Source: a virus. Taken from it: a stretch of 25,503 nt of DNA. The translations under genes and the position numbers were made by a program. Positions 21,086 through 25,503 of the stretch are shown one piece after another (the first letter of the stretch is position 1; each line of letters starts with the position of its first letter). A model generated the notes under the pieces. That model made no database searches and was not told the DNA's origin. It worked only from the letters and a program-made list of their open reading frames with translations. The DNA lies in IMG/VR virus record IMGVR_UViG_3300002835_000986, positions 1 through 25,503 of that record. The stretch is one strand, 5' to 3'.

Positions 21086-21261
21086 CAGGGCTTCCTCAGG
21101 TTCTTGAAGTGCACGGCGATCGCGAAGCAGCCGGCGCATATTGCGATGAGCCCGGCAAGCAGCGAGATGATCTCGTTGGCCTGGGTCATCCACGACACGC
21201 TGGCGGCGGTCACGCTGCCGGCTGCGGCGATGTCTCCGACGCGTTCGATGGGTGTGGTCAC
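21085..21261 (-). CDS. Small membrane protein of the lysis cassette
   Basis: The GTG start at 21261 overlaps the stop of the previous small gene (GTGA) and has AAGGAG upstream. The 58-residue product has a weakly hydrophobic Ala-rich segment (about 9-24) and one strong membrane span (about 30-50, EIISLLAGLIAICAGCFAIA). It ends in the basic tail HFKNLRKP. It could be a second holin or an antiholin, since another holin-like gene follows the endolysin. The membrane topology is clear; the role is inferred from position. Confidence 0.65.
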   Translation of the reverse strand: MTTPIERVGDIAAAGSVTAASVSWMTQANEIISLLAGLIAICAGCFAIAVHFKNLRKP

Positions 21262-21404
21262 GGCTCCTGCTCCTTGAGCTGCTCGTCGGCCTGCTCCTTG
21301 ACCTTCACCACCAAAGGCCACGCGCCGCTGCTCGTCGGCAACTGCCCAAGCACTTGCAGGATAGCCTGCACTTCGTCGCGGGTCAGGGTGAGGGTGATTT
21401 CCAT
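21258..21404 (-). CDS. 48-residue protein at the head of the lysis cassette
   Basis: This small frame starts MEITLTLTRDEVQAILQVLG and continues QLPTSSGAWPLVVKVKEQAD to an acidic end. AGGAG lies six bases before its ATG, and its stop overlaps the next GTG. Such short proteins, with one helix, a Leu-Pro turn and a second helix, are common beside phage fibre and lysis genes and have no known function. Tight coupling on both sides supports it as a real gene. Confidence 0.65.
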   Translation of the reverse strand: MEITLTLTRDEVQAILQVLGQLPTSSGAWPLVVKVKEQADEQLKEQEP

Positions 21405-21419
21405 GTGCGCTCCTGTGTG

Positions 21420-22646
21420 TTACGGGCCAGCATCGCGCCAAACGCCGGTGCTGTAGAAGTAGAGTTTGTTGTTGGTGGTATCTACGACGATGGGTGCCAT
21501 GCCCGTGATTGCGGTCGGCGTTCCGGTCGGCGTACCCGCGCAGGTCGGGACATAGAGGAAGCCGTTGGTCGCGGTCGTGGCGAGGGCGGCAGATGCGCCT
21601 GCGACGATGTTTCCGTTCGCGTCGATTCGCATACGCTCGTTGCCGTTGGTGCCAAACAACATATAAGCGTTCATTTCGTTGACGAAGTTGAACGAATCGT
21701 CAGACCCGCTGTATCCGAAATAGCCCTTGCGCCCGGTCGGGTCGTAGAACGAGGCATACACATTACCGCCGCCGCGCGCAGTCGTGCCTTCGATGATGGT
21801 GTTTTCCGCGAGGCTGGACTTGCTATGCAGCCGCACGGACGGCGAACTCGTCCCGATGCCGAGGTTGCCGGAGGAGTCGAGCGTGAGTTGATTTGTACCG
21901 CTTCCACCAGTTTGAATAGCAAAAGATGACCCACCAAACAGCGTGGCAAGCGTCGTGGTGCTGCTCGTCGTGTTGAGCGTGAAGCCGAACGAACCCGTGG
22001 AATCGTTCTGACGGTATTGACTGCCGACAACATGGAGTTTTGCGCTAGGCGAACTCGTCCCGATGCCGAGGTTGCCGGAGGAGTCGATACGAACGCGTTC
22101 CGTGTTGTTGGTGCTGAAAATCGTCGCAAAGTTTTGCGTCTGGTTGACGATGGCGTTGCCAGTCGTGTCCACGCCAAACAGCGTACCGTTAAGACCTGTG
22201 TTGCTGTTGCCAGCAGACATAATGGCGTTGGTTGAGCCGCTGCGATAAAGGCTCAAAACTTGTGTCGGGGCGTTGCCTTCGCTGATACCAACATTTCCTG
22301 ACGAACTAATCCGCATCGACTCCGCGCCGCCCTCCGTGAAGGCAATCGTGTCTGCGGCGGGAAAGAAGATGCCGGTGTTTGTATCGCCGGTCGTGGTGAT
22401 AGACGGCGCTGCGGCAGAACCGGCAGCGAAAACCACCGACGCAGATCCGGTAACTGTCATCGTCCCGGCCACCGCCAGCGTCTTGCCGGCGCCGACATTG
22501 AGCCCCACCGAGGTGCCGCTGCCGGCGGCGGCGAACAGTCCGTCCACGAGGTCCAGGTTGGTGTTGATCTTGCCGCCCCAAGTGTCCGCCGATGCGCCGA
22601 CTTCCGGCTTCGTCAGGCCAAGGTTGGTGGTGGTTGTGTCAGCCAT
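21420..22646 (-). CDS. Tail fibre / receptor-binding protein
   Basis: This 408-residue protein begins [20 protein letters not shown], the virion-attachment start of many fibre proteins. It continues with Ser/Thr/Gly/Asn-rich beta repeats including [20 protein letters not shown] twice in near-identical form, a pattern of trimeric fibre shafts. The C-terminal part ([20 protein letters not shown], then [15 protein letters not shown]) is probably the receptor-binding tip. Unlike many fibres with this shaft, no S74 chaperone is present at its end. A 40-bp exact DNA repeat in the shaft offers a route for recombination. Confidence 0.85.
   Translation of the reverse strand: MADTTTTNLGLTKPEVGASADTWGGKINTNLDLVDGLFAAAGSGTSVGLNVGAGKTLAVAGTMTVTGSASVVFAAGSAAAPSITTTGDTNTGIFFPAADTIAFTEGGAESMRISSSGNVGISEGNAPTQVLSLYRSGSTNAIMSAGNSNTGLNGTLFGVDTTGNAIVNQTQNFATIFSTNNTERVRIDSSGNLGIGTSSPSAKLHVVGSQYRQNDSTGSFGFTLNTTSSTTTLATLFGGSSFAIQTGGSGTNQLTLDSSGNLGIGTSSPSVRLHSKSSLAENTIIEGTTARGGGNVYASFYDPTGRKGYFGYSGSDDSFNFVNEMNAYMLFGTNGNERMRIDANGNIVAGASAALATTATNGFLYVPTCAGTPTGTPTAITGMAPIVVDTTNNKLYFYSTGVWRDAGP
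21841..21880 (-). repeat. 40-bp direct repeat, copy 1, in the tail fibre
   Basis: These 40 bases are identical to 22048-22087. They encode the shaft motif [14 protein letters not shown]. Repeated fibre segments like this allow deletion, expansion or exchange of shaft and tip modules. Confidence 0.85.
22048..22087 (-). repeat. 40-bp direct repeat, copy 2, in the tail fibre
   Basis: This is identical to 21841-21880, in the same orientation and reading frame, 207 bp away. It encodes the same shaft motif. Confidence 0.85.
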
Positions 22647-22723
22647 GCTTGCTACCCTCAGGCGGCCCCTAAATAGGCCGGATTCTCTGTGTGAATTTTT
22701 TAGTCTTTGCCGGCAGCGCTAAA

Positions 22724-23356
22724 CTACGGGATCACCCGCGTCGGCTTGACTGTCATGGAAATGCGCCCCTGGCTGAATGCCGCGCGCTCGTTCTGCAGGA
22801 TCATGTCCTCGATGGCCTGCCCGTAGAGCGGGGTCCAGAGGGCGACGCGCTCGTCGTCGCGCAGGTACGGGGCCGCCTGCAGCAGCGACCCGTAGAGGTA
22901 CACATCAGGGTGGCGCTCCAATATCCAATTCGAGGCATTGGAGTCCGAGAGCTTGGCAAGAGTTGCCACATATGTCAGCTCTGCGGTGTAGCTAGTGTCG
23001 GGCGGCGGCAGCGTCTCGACTTGGTCTGCAATCAGCGCAAAATATTGCGGCTTGCCGGTCGTGCGGTAGACGGTCTTCTTCGCGTCAAGCTCGTCCTCGG
23101 TCAAGAACACGAGCTGCTGCACGGGAGCCGTCGAGGTCAGCACCAGCGACTTTGCAGACAGAAAGTCAGACGGGAGCGTGGTGAACTGCGCGCTGATAGT
23201 AATATCCACGCGCTTGACCATCTTCTGCGTCGGCAGACGGCGCTCGAGCTGCGCCTCGGCCAACGAGATGAAGTCCGGGATGACCGACGTCAGGTCGTCC
23301 CGGTTCAGCCAGTCGGCGATGCTCGCCCTAAGCGCGCTGTATGATGTTAGAGCCAT
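22724..23356 (-). CDS. Head-tail adaptor protein (SU10 type)
   Basis: This 210-residue helical protein starts MALTSYSALRASIADWLNRD. It contains VIPDFISLAEAQLERRLPTQ and the conserved-looking TTLPSDFLSAKSLVL and HPDVYLYGSLLQAAPYLRDD. These are features of the phage adaptor proteins that form the ring below the portal, as in SU10. Its place close behind an SU10-type capsid gene supports the call. It overlaps the glycosyltransferase gene by 29 bases, so its start relies on the ATG at 23356 with AAGGA upstream. Confidence 0.85.
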   Translation of the reverse strand: MALTSYSALRASIADWLNRDDLTSVIPDFISLAEAQLERRLPTQKMVKRVDITISAQFTTLPSDFLSAKSLVLTSTAPVQQLVFLTEDELDAKKTVYRTTGKPQYFALIADQVETLPPPDTSYTAELTYVATLAKLSDSNASNWILERHPDVYLYGSLLQAAPYLRDDERVALWTPLYGQAIEDMILQNERAAFSQGRISMTVKPTRVIP

Positions 23357-23993
23357 CCACCTGTTCCTTCATCGCCCATGCGCCTTCGTGTGAATACTCG
23401 AAGGTCCCGATGTGCTTAACCTGGTGCGAGAGGTCATGGTCCACGAGTACCTCGTATCCCGCCTCGCGCGCCTTGCGGCAGAAAAACACGTCCTCGCCGA
23501 TGTAGTGATTCCCGATGGTGCTGTAGGGGATCGCAAACCACGGCGCCTCCACCTTCTCGAACACCTCGCGCTTCACCATCATCACCCCCATGCCGATGTA
23601 ATCCACCGGCTGGAGCCCCTCAGAGTCCGGCGCGGTATACACCCGCCCGATCTCGCCGTCGTTGTCCATCATCGCCACCGGCTTGACCGGCATACGGCGC
23701 GTCGCATAGTTCGCGGCCACGATCGGCTTGTCGCGCAGCATGAGGTGCCCGATGGTCTCCCTCGGGAACCGCATGTCTGAGTCAAGCCAGAGGAGATAGT
23801 CCGCCTTCTCCTCCAGAGCCTGCCGCGCAAGCTCCATCCGTTGAGAGGCGATCAGAGTCCCGTGCGAGGTGTAAAGCAGCACACGGTCGTCCGTTGTCGC
23901 GGTGTGGAACGACATCGCGCGCGCTAGGTCATAGGCGAACGAGGTCATCACCGTGTCCCTTGCTGGGACTAAAATTGCGACCGAGCGGCTCAT
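23328..23993 (-). CDS. GT-A fold glycosyltransferase (GT2-like)
   Basis: This 221-residue protein starts MSRSVAILVPARDTVMTSFA. It has the metal-binding DxD motif in YLLWLDSDMRFP (Asp71, Asp73), then YIGMGVMMVKREVFEKV and GEDVFFCRKAREAGYEVLVD, the usual acceptor and ED motifs of GT-A enzymes. It has no membrane span. Lying between capsid and adaptor genes, it may glycosylate a virion protein or the host surface. Overlaps with both neighbours show it belongs to the structural operon. Confidence 0.85.
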   Translation of the reverse strand: MSRSVAILVPARDTVMTSFAYDLARAMSFHTATTDDRVLLYTSHGTLIASQRMELARQALEEKADYLLWLDSDMRFPRETIGHLMLRDKPIVAANYATRRMPVKPVAMMDNDGEIGRVYTAPDSEGLQPVDYIGMGVMMVKREVFEKVEAPWFAIPYSTIGNHYIGEDVFFCRKAREAGYEVLVDHDLSHQVKHIGTFEYSHEGAWAMKEQVDGSNIIQRA

Positions 23994-24316
23994 ACGCGCC
24001 CCGGTCGTGTTCTAAAAAACCTGTTGTCTGCGTCGTTCAGCCAGGCCTTCATCTTCTTCGGGTCGTCAACGATGCCCTGACTCTTCAGCCGGTAGAACAA
24101 CGGCATCGGTATCGAGGCCACCTTGCTCCACTCGCCCCAGCGCGTCCTCTCGTCGGTCGCTGAATACTGGGCCTTGTTCTGCTCTACGATGTCGCCGACC
24201 TCGAAGACCGTCTCGATGGTCGCCTCGTCAGAGTCGGCGTCGTAGTGCCACCACTTCGTGGTGCCTGTCGTCGGGTCAAAGTCAAAAAGCTTCTTGCCCG
24301 TCGATTGCATGTTCAC
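23990..24316 (-). CDS. Unknown protein next to the capsid gene, 108 residues
   Basis: I do not recognise a named family. The protein has an aromatic N-terminal part (KLFDFDPTTGTTKWWHYDAD), an acidic beta-like stretch (EATIETVFEVGDIVEQNKAQ) and a C-terminal helix rich in Lys/Asp (DDPKKMKAWLNDADNRFFRT). It lies just after the capsid terminator and overlaps the glycosyltransferase by ATGA. A minor head or assembly protein is plausible by position only. Confidence 0.6.
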   Translation of the reverse strand: MNMQSTGKKLFDFDPTTGTTKWWHYDADSDEATIETVFEVGDIVEQNKAQYSATDERTRWGEWSKVASIPMPLFYRLKSQGIVDDPKKMKAWLNDADNRFFRTRPGRV

Positions 24317-24320
24317 CTCA

Positions 24321-24359
24321 ACTCAAAGGGCGCCGGCACAATTACCGGCGCCCCCGAGT
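24321..24359 (-). terminator. Intrinsic terminator after the capsid gene
   Basis: GGGCGCCGG (24328-24336) pairs perfectly with CCGGCGCCC (24345-24353) around an eight-base loop, with outer ACTC/GAGT arms. On the transcribed minus strand the stem is followed by TTTGAGTT. It lies 13 bases past the capsid stop. It probably cuts part of the transcription, making capsid the most expressed of these genes. Confidence 0.75.
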
Positions 24360-24372
24360 TTACATCACCCGA

Positions 24373-25353
24373 TTAGGTCGTGGTGAGGTCAGCCGCGAGG
24401 CCGTGCGCGGCCTCGGTGTTGACCTTCAAGCCCCACTCGACGAGGATCATGCGCTTCTCGGCGTCGCCGGTCTTCGCAAGTTGCACGGTCTGGAAGGGAC
24501 GCAGGAAGGCAACGCTGGCGTACTCGGGGTCGAGCACGAAAGCATCACGCTCACGCATGAACCTGTTAGGCACGGTGGCCACGTTCCCGAAATCGCTCAC
24601 ATAAACGTCCGCTGAGGCGATTATGGTTGCAGGCTTGTTGCCAGTCACTTCGCGACGAATCTCCGCGATACCCGCGAAGCCCGAAACGCGCTGCTTGTTG
24701 ACGGGGCCGACCATCAGAATCTTCGGCGTACCGCCAGCGGCCCACACCTTCTGAATCACGCTCTTGAGAATCGTCTCAGTAAACGTGCGCAGGTTGGCGT
24801 CGGTCGCGTCCGTGCGGGTCGCGTTCGGCTGCGTGGTGTACGACGGATCAGCGCCGCCCGTGCCCTTGTCCGTGTTGGACTTCAAGAAGGCAAGGAGCGA
24901 GCCCGTCTTACGGAGCGCCGTGCTCACGCCAGAGGAGCCGCCATCGGCCTTCTGGTTGCAGAGCATGATCGACTCCATGTCGCGCTTCAGTTCGGCAGAA
25001 CGCTTGGCAAGCTGGTAGGCCAGCTCCGAGCGACGGCCAGCCTTGTCCACCGACTCGAGGGTGCCCGAGAGGATGAGCGTCTTGCGGCTGACCTGCGTGT
25101 AGTTGCCGATACGGGTCGTCGCGCTGGTCGAGTCGTAGGACGACACGTCGTCGCCTTCGATCTGCGCGTTGGTCGTAGAAGCGGCGGCGAGCGAGTCCGT
25201 CTGCCACTCAAAGTAGGTGTTCTTGACGTTCTCGCGGCCGATGTTCGACATGAACGGCGTCTCTTCCGGCGAGATGTTGTAGATCACATTCGAGAGCGAC
25301 TCTCGGATACCTTTGGCGCCGAAGGTATCGAACGTATTAGCGGTCTGACTCAT
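24373..25353 (-). CDS. Major capsid protein (SU10/DUF5309-like)
   Basis: This 326-residue protein starts MSQTANTFDTFGAKGIRESL. It shows the family pattern NVIYNISPEETPFMSNIGRE, YFEWQTDSLAAA, IGNYTQVSRKTLILSGTLES, the helix QLAKRSAELKRDMESIMLCN and the late KRMILVEWGLKVNTEAAHGL. These match HK97-fold capsid proteins of the SU10/DUF5309 type. It forms the icosahedral shell. Context agrees: a scaffold-like fragment upstream, a terminator, then neck genes downstream. GGAG lies nine bases before the ATG. Confidence 0.9.
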   Translation of the reverse strand: MSQTANTFDTFGAKGIRESLSNVIYNISPEETPFMSNIGRENVKNTYFEWQTDSLAAASTTNAQIEGDDVSSYDSTSATTRIGNYTQVSRKTLILSGTLESVDKAGRRSELAYQLAKRSAELKRDMESIMLCNQKADGGSSGVSTALRKTGSLLAFLKSNTDKGTGGADPSYTTQPNATRTDATDANLRTFTETILKSVIQKVWAAGGTPKILMVGPVNKQRVSGFAGIAEIRREVTGNKPATIIASADVYVSDFGNVATVPNRFMRERDAFVLDPEYASVAFLRPFQTVQLAKTGDAEKRMILVEWGLKVNTEAAHGLAADLTTT

Positions 25354-25359
25354 TGTCCA

Positions 25360-25503
25360 TTACTCCAAGAATTGTTCAAACACGGCAGCAGCGTCGCGCT
25401 TGCTGCCACTATTTGCGAGTCTTGAAAAAGCGGCCTTCGATGCGACGACCTTGGACGACTGCGGCGTGGAGGCGGCTCCGGCCCTCATGGGCTTGGCCTT
25501 CTG
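25360..25503 (-). CDS. C-terminal fragment of a probable scaffold protein
   Basis: This frame enters from the right edge and ends at 25360. The visible 47 residues include QKAKPMRAGAASTPQSSKVV, then a Ser/Ala/Lys-rich helix, and end AAAVFEQFLE. A basic, helical C-terminus immediately upstream of the capsid gene is typical of phage scaffold or head-assembly proteins, whose tail binds the capsid. The family cannot be confirmed from this fragment. The start lies outside the window. Confidence 0.55.
   Translation of the reverse strand, partial: QKAKPMRAGAASTPQSSKVVASKAAFSRLANSGSKRDAAAVFEQFLE

Noticed and set aside
22647-22723. Promoter or terminator upstream of the tail fibre
   Set aside because: There are only a short bulged inverted repeat and no convincing -35/-10 pair or T-run; the evidence is too weak to list.

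Overview
This window looks like most of the genome of a tailed double-stranded DNA phage, with short mosaic genes, terminase, capsid, tail and lysis modules, and no housekeeping genes. The DNA is G+C-rich, apart from a more A+T-rich block at about 12.6-15.1 kb. The nested Rz/Rz1 spanin pair points to a Gram-negative host, plausibly a high-GC proteobacterium. The capsid and neck proteins resemble the SU10 (podovirus) lineage. No portal or integrase gene was found. I recognised families by reading the translations; no database search was run.

Layout. (1) From 7.1 kb leftward to 1 is a minus-strand operon: Cro/YdaS-like repressor, primase-polymerase/helicase, three small unknown genes, a PD-(D/E)XK nuclease, a NrdR-like zinc ribbon, TerS, TerL, a SAM methyltransferase and a GT25-type glycosyltransferase cut by the left edge. 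Two non-coding repeat arrays interrupt it. One is a 109-bp block of nine TGTCCGA-type heptamers just downstream of the primase-helicase gene. The other is a 349-bp gap between terS and terL with eight DnaA-box-like 9-mers in two clusters. (2) From 7.25 to 11.1 kb is a plus-strand early operon of eleven tightly overlapping genes, including an SSB-like protein, a RecB/Cas4-like nuclease, a Cys-rich HTH protein, two small membrane proteins and DUF3310. It faces the repressor across a 153-bp control region. (3) From 25.5 kb leftward to 11.1 kb is a long minus-strand late region: scaffold-like fragment, SU10-type capsid, a small unknown, a GT-A glycosyltransferase, a neck adaptor, a tail fibre, a lysis cassette, a tail/stabilisation protein, a GNAT-like protein, a repeat-rich fibre with an S74 chaperone, ejection-like proteins, a metallopeptidase and a metallophosphatase.

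How it works together (inference). The phage carries a primase-helicase, an SSB-like protein and nucleases but no visible DNA polymerase, so it probably recruits the host replisome. The DnaA-box array and the heptamer array are the two best origin or control-site candidates and the most notable non-coding features. The late genes build a podovirus-like particle with two fibre-type proteins. Lysis uses holin, Cys/His endolysin and spanins. Two glycosyltransferases and a methyltransferase sit among the morphogenesis genes and may modify the virion or host surface.

The order at the two edges (TerL-MTase-GT25 leaving left, scaffold-capsid entering right) fits a circularly permuted genome in which only a short piece, probably holding the portal, is missing.
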